A stretch of DNA of 64,000 nt from Loripinus fragilis (taxonomy: Eukaryota > Mollusca > Bivalvia > Lucinida > Lucinidae). A model generated the notes under the pieces. It saw nothing but the letters and a program-made list of their open reading frames with translations. It had not been told where the DNA came from and did no database searches. The DNA is taken from NCBI GenBank assembly GCA_964019695.1, contig OZ026522.1:21692477-21756476 (forward strand). Reading direction: 5' to 3'. A program made the position numbers and the translations under genes. Shown here piece after piece: positions 23,991 to 36,973 of this stretch; the first letter of the stretch is position 1, and every line of letters begins with the position of its first letter.

Positions 23991-24537
23991 TAGTTTTATG
24001 TACTGTTGAGTCCTTATAATCGCTTTATCTCCTTTTTATATTTTGATTTATATGGAAATGAATAACCAATTAAGTCTTGCGTCTTTTTATTGGACGTTCT
24101 CAAACAATGTAGAACCATATCAGACGACGAGGATCGCAGCTTCAAGCCAAGTTATACTTTGTTTGCTTTCAGATTGTTCTATCCATACATGTATTTGCAT
24201 CAGAGTCAGCACACCAAGTCTGGCAACCATCGGCCTGCTAGCGAAACGCCATTTCAATGGCGTTTCGCTTAGTGGCCAAATGTACCCGCTTTTGGATGTT
24301 AAATGGGATCCGGCTTAGACAATGTCAAACCCGGGAAGCAATAAATGGCGTTTCGCTGGGTGACCCAATGTACCCTAGGCCTTGAGCTGGCTATAGACCC
24401 CCCTCCCCCCAGGGGGAATTTTGTACATTTGTAAACTATAATTTTTCTTAAACTACATTATATTAGACACAAAAATAAAAGATGTTAGCTCTCTGAGAGT
24501 GGAAGCGTTAACATGTATCTTTACGTTATATTAGTTA

Positions 24538-24555
24538 CCCCCCCCCCCCCCCCCC
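24538..24555. repeat. C homopolymer run
   Basis: An uninterrupted run of about 18 C bases. Length may be inexact in the assembly. Comparable runs: 3688-3703 (C) and 63643-63662 (G). Confidence 0.8.
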
Positions 24556-25899
24556 AAATAACATTAAACGTCCCTGACAATGCCTCAACCATGACATGTT
24601 CGTACATATTTGCATGCTGACACAGGTTTATAGACTTCTTATAACACAGTTACATATATTTCTAGTATTAATTTTATAAATGTCTTGAGTTATTACCATT
24701 GTATACGTTACTTAGTGTTTCCTGCGTTATTTCCAAGCATCAGTATGGTATTTATTGACTATATGTGTATTACATCTGTCACAGAATATAGTAAATCTAT
24801 AAGGCTGCCACTTAAATGATTTAAAATTCTTTATAATAGTCGCGTATACTATTTTTCAGGGCCATGTTATGCATGTTACCCTCAAAATAGCATTAAACAT
24901 TCAAGTTAATGTCTCTAACAAGCCCTGTTTATACTTATTTGCATGCTGGCACAAGTTTTACAAGTTTTACCTAGTTTAAGTATTCATTTAATAAATGCCT
25001 TGAGCTTTAACTGTTATGTGTGTTACCAAATGATACATAAGTTATTCTGAGTATCTGTATAGCAGTTGTTGACTCTACATGTATAAAGTCTGTCAGAGAA
25101 TTTAGAAAAAGTATAGGGCGGAAATAAATTAAAGTTCCTTATTAATTTATGGTGACTTAAACTAATATTATAATGTAATCTATCAACCTTCGCTGTTTTC
25201 TCACATATACAGTAGATACCATGCATTCAAATCGGAAGTTTTGAAAATCACAGTGAAACAGCTCAGCTCTGGGCAAGGTATATGAATATTATTCAGATGG
25301 TGTTGACACTGATTAGGGCTACAACTTTGAATTGCATGTAAGTTCTATTAGTCCGGCAGTATTTGGGCGAATTTTAGGAGGACCTGGAACTTGATTTTAA
25401 ACTTTTTTATCTTTATGGATTCTGGTAGTGCATATATCGTCCATGAAGAATCCGAGTGATGCCACTCTGGCATCATTGAGCATTTCGATATATTCAAGAT
25501 GGCGTCCAAGATGGAGGCCAATTATAAGTTAAAAAATTGTGTGATATAGAAAAATGACTCAAACCCATTTTTTTTCCTTAAATTGTTAGCTATGACGTTG
25601 GAAACTAGTTAAAGACACTTAGCTCATAACTAAAAATTAAAAATAAAATAAGAATTTAAGCAAAATGGCCGCCAAAATGGCAGTTTATTACAAAAAATAT
25701 AAGAAAATTTTCCCTGCGCCGACAAACTCCAAATGCTGATTTTACCGATTCTTCAGTTGCAGACATCATCCTTGTAACATCCAATGATGCAGCTAATGCA
25801 TCACTCAGAATTTGATATATTCAAGATGGCATCCAGGATAGTAGCTTATAAGTTTTATAAAATCGGTTGGAGCCGCACCTAACCTATAGACATGTCTGG

Positions 25900-27860
25900 T
25901 TGTTTTGTAACATACCAGAATTATCGCCTGATGGAGAAGCACTTTACAAACACGTGTATCTGAATAAATGAACCCAACATGCATGTCTGATAGAGTTGCA
26001 CTGTACAAGCAGGCATATCTGAGTTTGACACCAGATCAGCAAACATGTCTGATGTAATGACACCTCTGTAAGAGTAGCACCAGACTTGTAGCCATCCCTC
26101 TTCCGTCTGCACTCAACTAGTCAAAATGTAGGTTGAAGTGCAAAACGGACCAGCAGACAGGGCCTATAATGAGGTACCACGCCAACAGGCATGGCCTATA
26201 ATGAGGCACCATACCAGAAGACAAGACCTACAGTGAGGCACCACACCAGAAGCCATGACCTATAGTGAGACACCACACCAACAAGCATGGCTGATAGTGA
26301 TGTACCAAACTAAAATGCATGACCTACTATAATGATTCACCACACCAGCAGGCACGGCTGATAGTGAGATACTATACCAGCAGACAGAGCTGATAGTGAG
26401 ACACCATACCATCAGGTATAGCAGATAGAGAAGCACAACGCCAGCAGACATGCAATATTGAGTGACAAAAGGTCAGCAGGCATGGTGATTGAGTGACCTC
26501 AGTCCAGCAAGCACCCATCTTGCAGCAGTACTCAACCAGTAGGCATGTTTGAACAGCAGCGGCGTTTGTGACAGTAACACTAGGCCAGCCGGCATATGTA
26601 TACCAACTTTCTACACGGCATGTTTGTTGTATTGACAATGTAGCAGTCTTGGCTAATAAAGTTTCACAATGTTAGTTGGCATGTCTGATGGAGGGGCATC
26701 AGTCAAGTAGCTTTTCTCTTTGATTTTCAATGGACCAGGAGACGTGTTTGATTGAATACTACCAAGTCCGCAGGTATATCTGTTGAAGTTTCACTAAACA
26801 GCGACCATGTAATGCCACCAGCTCATCATATCCGACATTCTTAACATCATACGTGCTTAATAATGTGGTACTGACTCAGCACACAGACTCCGGGCCAGCA
26901 GTCATGCATGTTAGTTACATCGCACCAGCAGTAATGTATGTTACAAATGAACCCAACTAACAGGAATGCTGGGTACTGTTGCACTAGATCAGCGGGCATG
27001 TCTGTTCAAGTTATTCGGGCCAGTGTGCATGTCTGTTCTACTTTCTCCCGACCAGCTGGCCAGGCATTATTTCTACAGGGTCAGCAGACATATTTACCAT
27101 TACGCTTGTTCGATTATCAGGCACTAGACCAGCATACATGTCTGAAACCCGAAGCAGTTATGTTTGTAACAGCTTCACGAGCATAGCAGGCATGTTGCAG
27201 TACCCAATTTTTAAATGTTGCTTTGAACCAACAGGCATGTTTGTTGCAATTGCACCAGACCACCTGGCAGGTCGGTTACAATTAAACTCCACCAGCATGC
27301 ATGTCTGTTAGAGTTGCATCTACGTGTAGATATGTTTGAATCAGTTGCAACTGACTTACAAGCACATCTGTAGTTGTGTGGCTGAACTAGCATGTATATA
27401 TGTTACACTTGCCTCAGACATGCAGATATGTCCCTATCCTCGTACTCAACTAACAGGCTGGTAAGCACCATTGCACCAGACCATAATGCATGTATTTTAC
27501 AGTTGCACCTGACTAGCAGCCATGTCTTTATAAGTTGCATACTATCAGCAAGCATGTCTGTTACATTTTCATCTTATCAGGATCCATGTATATTACATTT
27601 GCACCCGGCCATCAGCCATGTCTGTAACAATCGCATCTGGCCATTTCCCATGTCTTTAACAGTTGCATCCAACCAACAGTCATATCTGTAAACAAGTGCA
27701 TACAAGCATGCATGTCTGATACAATTGCTCCGGACCAGCATTCATATTTGTTATAGCATTATCCAACCATCTGTGCTGAAGTGCAACAGACAACAGAAGT
27801 AGTAATGGCTGTTACAATTGCACCGGGCAAGCAGGTCCATACCAACTAGCAGTCAAGATG
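25900..27860. repeat. Degenerate 32-bp minisatellite
   Basis: The unit is approximately accagcaggcatgtctgtta plus cagttgcaccag; an early variant reads ggcatggcctataatgaggt plus accacgccaaca. About 60 diverged copies fill 2 kb. Many short frames on both strands here are by-products. Confidence 0.85.
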
Positions 27861-28439
27861 GTAACAAACATCTGCAGCATACAGATACCTTACTCAAGGG
27901 TTGTTTTTTTGTGTTGATACTCTACACTCCATAAGTATTTTTGTAAATTTTATCCATCCATCCAGCTGACTTTTTTCCGCCTATTGATTCAAAAAAGGTT
28001 TGTACTTTGATGAAACACTCTGTCACAAAGTTTTCAGTGATATCGTCCGTTCAGTATACCCTGTCATTTATCACTTCATTTTTTGAAGAAATGTTTTCCC
28101 AAAGTATTAGGATTTTTTATGAGAATAATATGATTTTATGGTATTATCAGATCCGGAAAAAAAGTGGACTGGAAAGTGCATGGATTGATGGATACGATTC
28201 TCAGAACAAAGACAAAAACGTTATGATTAAGAAAAATAAGAGTCTGCAATTTTTTCCTTGCAGAGTATCATAACAAAACCTTGTGATTCCCCACCGTGTT
28301 ATTGGTGCCATCTTGGACTACATCTTAAATATTTTACAAAGCTGAATATCAACAAATGCTAGTCATATTTTCCAAATACAACTGCAAACTATCAGAAAAT
28401 AGTTACTAACTGCGAATTTGATTTCAGGTTTAATTTTGC

Positions 28440-28960
28440 TTTAAATGGCGGCCATCTTGGACACCATCTTTAATTTTTCAACCTTGTGAATCAAACCTGT
28501 GAATGTTTCATCTTAATCGTTTGTATTATTAGGCCTCTAAACATCGATAAAAAGTCAAAATTGAAGTGCTTTATATCGAGTTTTTTTAGTCAGATAGGTC
28601 TTATGAAGCTAACTGACGGCCATCTTCGACGCCATCTTTAAATTTCAAACTTCTGAATCAAAATCATAATCTTATTTGATCGTTTGTATCATTTAGCTTT
28701 TAAACATCCATAAAAAGTCAACATTAAAATATCTTTATCGAGTATGTCGGTCATATAGGTCTTAGAAGCCTAACTGACGGCCATCTTGGACGCCATCTTT
28801 AATATTTCAACCTTTTGAATCAAAATAATGTTCCAGTTTAATTGGTTGTTACGTTTAGCCTCTAAAACATCCATGAAAAGTCAAAAATAAAATGCTTTTG
28901 ATCGAGTATGTTGGTCATATAGGTCTTAGGAGCCTAACTGACGGCCACCTTGGACGCCAT
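28440..28960. repeat. Tandem repeat of about 162 bp
   Basis: The landmark acggccatcttggacgccat recurs at about 28448, 28616, 28778 and 28940. Each is followed by atttcaaccttttgaatcaa and catccataaaaagtcaa. It forms the inner side of the right arm of the element ending near 29101. Confidence 0.8.
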
Positions 28961-29099
28961 CTTGAATATTTTAAAACGCTCAATGATGCCAGAGTGGCAT
29001 CAGTTGGATTCATCAAGTACAATGCCTCAACAATAAGAATCAACAAAGAAAAAAACTTTAAAATCAAGTTCCAGGTCATTCTGGTTTTCTACCGGACTA

Positions 29100-30215
29100 T
29101 ATCTTTATGCCTTGTTCTCAATGTTCATTGCAAACGATCACAACAACTACGAACAATATGTACCTGTGTAACTGATTCCACTCATAAATTTGTCTGATAC
29201 ACATCGCAGATGTAACGAACTTCTCAAACAAAATGGGTTTAGTGTGTCACAACCATTGGTTCTTTGCTTGAGAAATGCTTTTGAGATAACTATCAGTAAA
29301 ACAATAAAGAGGTATTATAGGCTTCGGCCTATAGAACTACGCTTCGTACTACAGATGGAATGGTGTATTACTCATTACATCAGAGCTGAATATATTGAAA
29401 CAACTCTTCAATGCACTGAAATTAAATATTCAATCTGCTGAGATGCAAAGTAGAACAAATACTTTTATGCTTTTAGTTCTAGTTTTGAAGACAATGAACT
29501 GTTTTTTTTTGTCTTTCCGTGTTCCGGCTAAGACTGGCATAGCTAAGGATCTTATTGAGGCTGATGGCATTGGCAGGAAGGCTGTTGCAGACTTCATTGA
29601 CTCACTTTTAGTTTAAAAATCTGCCTTTCACAACCCCATAAAAGCTACAAGCTAATAAAATTTTGAGGCTTGCAAGGTCAAACAAGAAGAAATTGTCCAA
29701 TTTACAAAATGAAACAGCCAGATGAGAGCTTAAAGGAGCGTCTTTGGTCAGCATGACCTTCTTTCTATTGGGCATAATGTTGACTTTGAGTTGACACTGC
29801 CATTCCTTCTGGGACCTGTACCATGGTCACTGTTAATTCCTGATAAACTTTCCACCAAAACTGACAAGTCCGAACTTCCGCATGGCTTGCAATCACACAT
29901 TGAACCAACATTAGATTGGCAATATGCTGCACATAATTTTGATGGTAATGCCGTAACTACAGAACATAATAGCTTTTCCTGTCACCTTCAAGGATCTGAT
30001 GGCACCAATATTCAACCAGGCACTAAAGGCAGGGTATGTTGGTTTTGTCACTGATACATATATACAATGTATAAGCAGCAGTCTATCAAGTCTTACAAAA
30101 ATTCTCGCAGACACCTGGGTGTTTTGTTCAACAATGTTGTATGCAACAAAAGGTGCAACTTCTGAATGTCAACAACATTGGCCAGAATATGGGGGAAAAG
30201 ATCTACAGTAATACA
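29100..30215 (+). pseudogene. Relic of an uncharacterised repeat-borne protein
   Basis: Broken + strand frames include RVPAKTGIAKDLIEADGIGR (29530-29610) and TLPFLLGPVPWSLLIPDKLS with TKTDKSELPHGLQ (29791-29900). The GPVPWSL followed by KTDKS pattern resembles an uncharacterised multicopy protein I have seen in marine invertebrate genomes, which is usually repeat-associated; that is recollection, not a search result. Frameshifts and stops break it. Confidence 0.4.
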
Positions 30216-30219
30216 CTGT

Positions 30220-32350
30220 TTAACAGATTGTGACACACTTATGTGCTGATTTGTTAGTACCACGGAAAGGTTGATCCTATCAAACTGATAGAGAACCCCT
30301 CCCCAACTAGTTCATCAACATTCTACGCAGGGTAGGAAAACAAACAAAGAATTGCTCTAGGCCCTCATTAGTGACATGAAGCCCTAACGTGCTATTTATA
30401 TAAATGTGAATAAGCTGCAGTACGACACATTTCTGAAAAAAGTACCAAAGCCATACACATATACTAACTATTTCAAATGGCATGAGCATGAGCTTACCTC
30501 CACCCTGCTTTTCTGTCCTTAAGATGTACATACAAAGATTGAACTATCCAGTCTTTCCCATGAAAACAAGTGAGGCTTTCCAGATATAGACAAAATGTGT
30601 GGAAAATAAATAGGAAGGAAATCAAGTACCTCTGGGCGAAAGAAAACTTGATTGTACCCTCACAAAATGGCTACAAAATTATATTTCACATTTTGTGTGA
30701 TATGGGGTTACCATGTTCAAAACTCAGCAACTCAAACCTTTTAAAAGATAGAAACATAATATTTTCAGTTTCCAAAAGGCACATAAACATTCTTCAATAC
30801 AAAATTAATTAATCAGCACATTTATATTAAAAAATATCAAACTATATTAGTTTTGTAAGCCATTTATATAGGAATAATAAAAAAAATGTAACATACGTAA
30901 CACTTTAAGGTGCATATTTGTATTCAACGGTCCATATCTGTGATGCAAAATAGCTTACTTTGACGATATAGTTAATTTGGAAATCTTAGCTTATGGTTTG
31001 CACTTTTCAGAAGTCATGTCATTTACAAAAAATATCAAGGATGTTGATAGATAATATATGTTATTGGCTGTTACAAGATAATGATGCCATTACCAGAGTG
31101 CTAGCATATTGCAAAATCCTTGCAAGATGAATCTGAATGGAATTAATTAGGTGTATTGGAAAATTCTTTAAACCCTTGGATAATATACGAAGAGTTGCTA
31201 GCTTGGCAAGAAACAGCTCTATAGCTTCAACCTGATAGGTCTTCTTTGATTGTTTAAGTTGTTACTCGCACATTGCACTGTATGTTACACACTTTCCATG
31301 AGTATTATGTTAACTATATTTTATATCTTTAAAAAAGAAAAGAGGGTTTATGGTAGTTTATGTTTTGAGTTACGTCCACAGCAAATGAGCCATAGTAAAA
31401 AAGAAGTACATTGACCTGTGCCAGCATGCAAATAAGTACAAGCAGGTCGTGTTGGAGACCATATCTCAAACGTTTAATGATATTCAGAGAGTAACATATG
31501 TAACCTGGGCTGTAAAATAATGTAATACACCATAATAAGGAACTTAAATACATTTGAATAGCAGCCTTATAGATTTGCTATATTTACTGACGGATGGAAT
31601 ACATGTATAATCAATAACTGCCATACTGATACTAGGAAATAACATATGAAACACTAAGTAACATATGCAACGGCAAAAACTCAAGACATTTACAAAATAA
31701 ATGCTAAAATTATGTAACTGTGCTATTAGAAGTTCTTAAACCTGTGCCATACTTCAAAAAAGTGTGAATATGTAATGTTGGAGACATTATCAGGAAAATA
31801 TAGCCAGCGCAAGGCCTGGAGAATTACATTTTACATTTTTGTGTGATATGGGGCTACGATGTTCAACATCTAATAGCTCAAAAAGTATAATAAAATAGAA
31901 ATCTAATGTTTGATGTTTTGAAAAGGTAAATGAAAATTCTTTAATATAAAACCAAATTAATGAACATAAACTGGTTTCAATAAAACTAAAGACAAACTAT
32001 ATTAGATTCATTTATCATTTAAAAGGGGGGGGGGGTAAATGAAAAAAATGTAACATACACTACATCGGAGGTGACTATATTTGATTTCAAACGTCAATAT
32101 CTGTGGCCCAGTAATAGCTTACTTAGAAAATATAACCAATTTGGGAATTTTACTTATCTTTTGCACTTTCCTGGAGTCTTAAAAAGAATGTTAATTATCA
32201 AATATTTTATAGGGTAACGTATGTAACAGGCTGTTACAGCCTTACGCTGCCATTGTCAGAGGGCTTACATCTTGCAGATTCCTTGCAAGACATTGAGCTT
32301 TAAGAAAAATATGGTCTACAAAATTTCCCCTGGGGATTGGGGTGTAAACC
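30220..32350. repeat. Right part of the composite block with GTAACATATGTAAC-like motifs
   Basis: Motifs at about 30888 (gtaacatacgtaac), 31493 (gtaacatatgtaac), 31660 (gtaacatatgcaac) and 32213 (gtaacgtatgtaac). The last is followed by aggctgttacagccttacgc, as at 7443. The end 32200-32350 (cttgcagattccttgcaaga, aaatttcccctggggatt) parallels the end of the 3.5-8.7 kb element. Confidence 0.55.
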
Positions 32351-32430
32351 ATATATAGCCAGTGGCCTACCCGCTTTTAGATGTAAAATGGAATCAGGCT
32401 TAGACAGTGTCAAACCTGGGAAGCAACTAT

Positions 32431-33362
32431 ACTGAAACCAAGTTCTAATCGGTTACCTTACATTTCTACGCTAGTTCAGATAGGGAAAATATGTTATACA
32501 AAATTCATGTTTTTTTTAAATGAAGCAATACTTTGCCGTGACTCTGCAAGTTATTTCATTTAAAAATGACGTGTACTTCTTGTATGGACAAAGTTAGAGA
32601 AAAGGTACCCTCATTTAAAAAAGTCACACTTTTTTCTACGATATAAACCAAAAAACAGAGCCATTACCAACGAACGTTTTTGTTTGTTTGAAGATGTTAC
32701 TGGCTACCGTGATATAAGAAGAATAAACCTCAAAAGTTTTGTTTCCATCGATCTCGTCATTTTTGCTACTCAACAACATAAGACAAACACTTTTAGCAGG
32801 TTTATCATTGAAATTCAGCTTTAAGCTTGCAATTTACATAGAGAATTCGCACTGCTCTGTACGCTTTATTATCAGCGACATGGCATTGAAATTTTCAGTG
32901 ATTATTCAATATCACCAGACGTCACGTTCTTCTTGAGAAACATAATGCTACCAAACCGCTTTTTCAAACTCTCAGATTGAAACGGGAAGTGCACAGTAGT
33001 CGGACAGACCAGTTTATAACCACCTAAGTGTCAATTAAAAAGAAACTACTCTCAAAACCATTTTTTTAAAGTCGATTTTTGTATTCTTAACCCAAAATAC
33101 TTTGAAGTAAAAGAAAACTGTTCAAAATCACCGCTAAACGTTTACCCATTTTTTCTGCAAATATATAGGCAAAGTTCATTTCAATTTTATTAGCGTTTGG
33201 TCAGATATAATGAGTTTGAAAAGTTACCAATTAGAAATTGGTTTAAGTATATTCTCGAGGCCACTCTCTGATGCCCGTCAATGAAATCTATTCTAATGGT
33301 TGCCAGTGACCCGCCTTGATATACTTACATGGAGTTTATGTATTTGTTTGTTTCATTTTCAG
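32431..33362. other. Intron sequence without recognised features
   Basis: No coding or repeat signal recognised before the Ig3 second-half exon. Confidence 0.5.
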
Positions 33363-33580
33363 CCCAATAAAAAGGGTGCGGATCTTTTGGTACAAGAAAT
33401 TAGATACCTATAATCGGATTCCACTAACAGACAATTTAAATAAACACCGGCTGTCTTTCACTAACCGTTCATTTGTAATCCGTAACCCACAGCCTTCAGA
33501 TGCTGGGGAGTACCAGTGTGAAGCCCAAATGTCAGGTGCAAGGAATGTAGTTAGAGCTAGTGCCAAATTAACTGTTTATG
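33363..33580 (+). CDS. sdk: Exon: Sidekick-type Ig domain 3, second half
   Basis: The exon lies between ttttcag and TATG|gtaggt and is 218 bp, phase 2 in and phase 1 out. It carries the Ig tryptophan (RVRIFWYKK), the E strand (FVIRNPQPSD) and the DAGEYQCEA motif with the second Ig cysteine, ending in ASAKLTVYG. Sidekick Ig3 has the same order, with an IIWKKDG core, RRLTIPNPTGSDAG and YECEA. One sequon (NRS) is present. The exon is followed 60 to 70 bp later by decayed reverse-transcriptase sequence. Confidence 0.9.
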
Positions 33581-33639
33581 GTAGGTCTTTAGTGCTATTT
33601 ATTTTTATCATAAGACACAGCTTCGGGCTTGTTGACGAT

Positions 33640-34110
33640 TATCACAACACAATTCCTACTTTATACTGGTGACCATAACTTCATAAGATATCACATAAAT
33701 CACGCTTTATTACCAATTCTATGCGATCACTTTTACTAGAAAGTTTGAGATGACGTCCATTATCCTTTGAGTTCCTCCAATTGCAGAAAATTGTTTTGTT
33801 ATGAGAGAGCCAACCTTGTCTGTTTCTACCAATAACCAAACTGGTGTTATTGGTGAGTTCATCTCTACTGCAAGATATCTGGCTGACCTACGTTATATTG
33901 GTAATCCTTGTTTTAAACAAATGGAGTGTCACATATATCCCACAGAACTTCAGTTGTGTAAAGCCGATTGTATTAAAAAGAAATAAAAGTGATCAATTCA
34001 AAAATATTATCAAACGTTTTAATCAATTGGATTTACCAAGGACACAATTCGACAGTCTGCATGCCTGGATATCCAATCCAATCCCAGCTTATAATTAAGA
34101 TGCTTCCTAA
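33640..34110 (+). pseudogene. Reverse-transcriptase relic fragments
   Basis: Decayed pieces of the family described at 22690: PTLYW followed by a broken KSRFITNS (33650-33720), TSRYLADLRYIG with CHIYPTELQLCKAD (33860-33970, the catalytic LDD changed to LAD), and a distal piece near 34000-34090. Lies 60 bp downstream of the Ig3 exon. Confidence 0.65.
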
Positions 34111-34189
34111 ATTTCACAACACAATTTCCTACCTCAGGCACAATGATGGTCCTTAAGTCATATATTGTATGAGGGTCTGGATGGGATAT

Positions 34190-34450
34190 AATGATAAGTG
34201 AATAATGGCCCTTTTTTAAAAAAATGAATAGTGAATAATTAGCCAAAACAATAATGAATAGTGAATAATGAGGGCCTAAACAATAATGAATAATCTTATT
34301 TTTTTTAATGAATTGATGAAAAAATTAATGAATAGTGAATAATCAAATTTCTTTGCCATCTTTCTTACTTTTAATAAATAATTGGTCTTATGAATAATCC
34401 AAAATTTAATGAGAGATGAATAATGGGCTAAATTTTAAATGAATAGTGAA
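34190..34450. repeat. AT-rich tandem repeat
   Basis: Repeated atgaatagtgaataat units of about 16-17 bp, poorly conserved. Confidence 0.75.
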
Positions 34451-34729
34451 AACCAGACCCCCATCCACACCCTCTTGTATCCATTGGTTGATGCCTGACT
34501 CTTGTTTTTGGCTGGGCCTGCTGTGGCCCAAAATGATTTTTTTTAGCTCTGACTACCTGTGGGTCCTGAGTCATTTAATTCTGTTCTTCAATGCGTGTTA
34601 ATTTGATTAGATTTTCTTGTCTGTGATGATGTATAGTATAAATTTGAACGCCTCAACCCCAGCTAAAATCTGTCTATGTCTTTACAACACCAGAATCTAG
34701 GACGATGATTTGGTACCAGTAAAATAATA

Positions 34730-34805
34730 TTAAATAATCTGAAAAACGGATCCCTCAGAAATAGAGAGAACCTAGAGCATCAGAAAACAGCAGATCCGTA
34801 AGTCC
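34730..34805. repeat. Dispersed repeat family C, fragment
   Basis: Contains taaataatctgaaaaacgga, tccctcagaaatagagagaa and cagaaaacagcag, shared with 42850-42930 and 43085-43160. Confidence 0.6.
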
Positions 34806-34849
34806 ATCATTGGCTAAGGCTGCTGTCTATTCAAGATTGTTGTTGTCGT

Positions 34850-34939
34850 TATTAGTTTACATTCGTTTGTGAGGGTTTTGTGTTTGGGCTTTGTTTTTTT
34901 ATGCAGTACTTAGTGCCCTTATTAGTTTTGCAATCTTCC

Positions 34940-34988
<49 letters not shown>

Positions 34989-35100
34989 AGTTGTTTCGCT
35001 TTAATTTTCTTCCCTGTATCTTGTAATTGTTAGTGTATTGTGTCTCTTCTGTATGGTTTTGTTGGTTGGTCTGCAGTATATGATTGTAGTATTCTTTATC
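34850..35100 (+). repeat. Dispersed repeat family B with a (GA)n microsatellite
   Basis: The reverse complement matches the 40490-40740 copy (cttccctgtatcttgtaatt, ttggttggtctgcagtatat). A pure GA run occupies 34944-34987 in place of the gggaagagagagctgg stretch of other copies, so the microsatellite probably grew from that purine-rich sequence. Confidence 0.65.
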
Positions 35101-35109
35101 ATACTCATT

Positions 35110-35300
35110 TACTTTTTAAACACAATGTTAAAACTTCTTCTGAAACATGGAATATCAGAGCCCATATTTCAGGATAGTTTAGTTAATAAATTCAAAGGAA
35201 TCATTAGAAAGCATTCTACTCCTGATCAGTTCAAAACACCTCAAACTAAAAACAAAAATATTTCTAACCATATATTAACTAGGTACTCATTATGCACTTA
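35110..35300 (+). pseudogene. Reverse-transcriptase element relic, C-terminal piece
   Basis: An open stretch LLLKHGISEPIFQDSLVNKF, then KGIIRK and DQFKTP, resembles the region just after the RT core of the same family (position equivalent to 23630-23760). It follows the family B repeat directly. Confidence 0.5.
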
Positions 35301-35319
35301 CTCTATATTGGTTAGTATA

Positions 35320-36150
35320 GAATTAGGGTATAGAATTGATACACCATTTAATGCTATACTAGAACTGTACTTTTGGGCTCATATGGGATAAGTATAGCAT
35401 TGGACTTTGTATATATATAAACAATATAAAATTAGTATAGATTTGACTTTCTTTAGGACCAAAGTATAAAGTTGATACAGAGTTAACTGAAGTTAGACAT
35501 AAGTCAAGTATAGTATTATTTTAGAGTAAGCAATGGTTCCTTTCTAATATGAATTAAACTAGTTGTTCGATTCTAATATAAATTAAATTAAGCTTTAAGA
35601 AACAGTGGTTTTATAATGAGAAACCAGATAAAATAGGAGGAATAGGAGGAAATTTTGAAGAAGTCATGTTGGATTTTAAGTTCGGAGGGTTTTTGATTTG
35701 ATTAATGAAACTCTGAATAATTACACGTATCAAAAAAACAGTGGATATACAATTTTCATGAGAGCAATTTGTAGAATTACTTGCATTTCAAAACTTTTTA
35801 CGATATTAGACCTGACATACATATTTTTCTTGTTGTAGAATTACACATATGCATGTACTTTAGTAGTGTTTAGGAGCATGCGGTGTAGTATAGAATAAGA
35901 AAATTGTTAAGAGTATAGTAAAAGTACAGTATTAGAAAACTGAATTGATATAGAATTGAAAGCAGAAAGTACATCGTTGAGTATAGAATTAACCTAGAAT
36001 ATAGTATAAAATAAATATAATATTAAAGTAAAGAATTAGTACATAATATATTCATAAGTATAGAATGGCTCATATGCATGAGATTTTCTATACTAATAAG
36101 GTACTTATTATGTACTATAAAATTAATATAGAGCTATAGTATAGAATAAA
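35320..36150. repeat. Degenerate TATAGAATTA-rich array
   Basis: Repeats of gtatagaatta / agtatagtatt with irregular spacing. Low-complexity tract without genes. Confidence 0.7.
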
Positions 36151-36259
36151 GCAGTTTTTTTTTCTGTATGGGAACATTATAAAATATTGAGATACTGCAT
36201 AGATATCATGCTACAGTCTGCATGCCTGGTTATTTACTCGATCACTATTTACGAGTGTT

Positions 36260-36762
36260 GTCCTAGTAAATCGTGGACTTTTGTTAGAGCACGAGAATGT
36301 GTATTATTTACACCATGATTTTTTAATGATATTTTTATATACATGTTCGTATTGGAAACATTTTGTACAAATATGGATGGACTCACAGCTAGATAAAAAA
36401 GTTATGAACTTCTACTTGACGGTGTGTCAGATTGTGGAAAGCACCTTGAATCTTTGCAATGAATTTCATCCAGTCCAAATATTATTGTAACATTCAATTA
36501 TATTTTGTTGTTGTATTTCAATCAATGCGTGAACCATACACTTTATAGTGTTTAAAATTTTGAAACGTTCCCCGCCGTCGGTATTGATTTTATAGAAGAA
36601 AATAACGTTCTTTTAATGTTAGAAAATCGTCAGAATATTCACTAGTATATTGTATATTCGTAATAAATGTCTCCAAGATGTAATTGGATATATCATACAA
36701 ATTTCATAGAATTCTTGATTCACACTCTCGTGTTTAAATAAAAGTTCACGATTTACTGGGAC
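36260..36762. mobile_element. MITE-like element with 28-bp inverted ends
   Basis: The left end GTCCTAGTAAATCGTGGACT then tttgtt mirrors the right end aaaagttcacgatttactgg plus gac. A second inner pair is agagcacgagaatgtg with cacactctcgtg. The flanks (ctgcatgcctggttatttac before, cattcagctatgg after) look like the 3' tail of the RT relic, so the element probably inserted into it. Confidence 0.6.
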
Positions 36763-36973
36763 AAACCTCATTCAGCTATGGTTTTATCTTAAATTGCAAG
36801 ATGGTGGGTCAGGCATACGACTCACTGATGGCCTTGAATAAAATCTGTCATAGGTAAGCCTGTACATAATGTTTGTACCGAAGCCCATGCAACGTGCAGT
36901 AGGAAATAAAGATAACACAATATTTAGTTCTGATTTCTAACTTAAATCTAATGGTGCTTGTAATGCATTGCAG

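Larger units (their letters stand above)
25349..29101. mobile_element. 3.7 kb element with inverted arms and a minisatellite core
   Basis: The left arm (tagtccggcagtatttg, acctggaacttgattttaaa, gatgccactctggcatcatt, ttcaagatggcgtccaagat) is mirrored by the right arm at about 28950-29101 (gatgccagagtggcatcagt, ttaaaatcaagttccaggtc, taccggactata). Between them are a 32-bp minisatellite (25900-27860), unique sequence, and 162-bp tandem units (28440-28960). No transposase frame was seen. Confidence 0.65.
24230..32430. mobile_element. Composite transposon-rich block
   Basis: A segment near the left end (tacccgcttttggatg, cggcttagacaatgtcaaac, gggaagcaa; about 24285-24345) recurs in the same orientation at 32370-32425. 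Sequence at 24590-25160 (tttgcatgctgacacaggtt, tcagtatggtatttattgac, ataaggctgcca) matches the reverse complement of 31360-31690, so the block has outer inverted arms. Inside are the element at 25349-29101 and a protein relic at 29100-30210. The outer parts also carry GTAACATATGTAAC-like motifs. Confidence 0.5.

Noticed and set aside
25900..27860. Possible CRISPR-like array of regular repeats
   Set aside because: Units are contiguous and diverged without unique spacers, and the genome is eukaryotic; this is a minisatellite.
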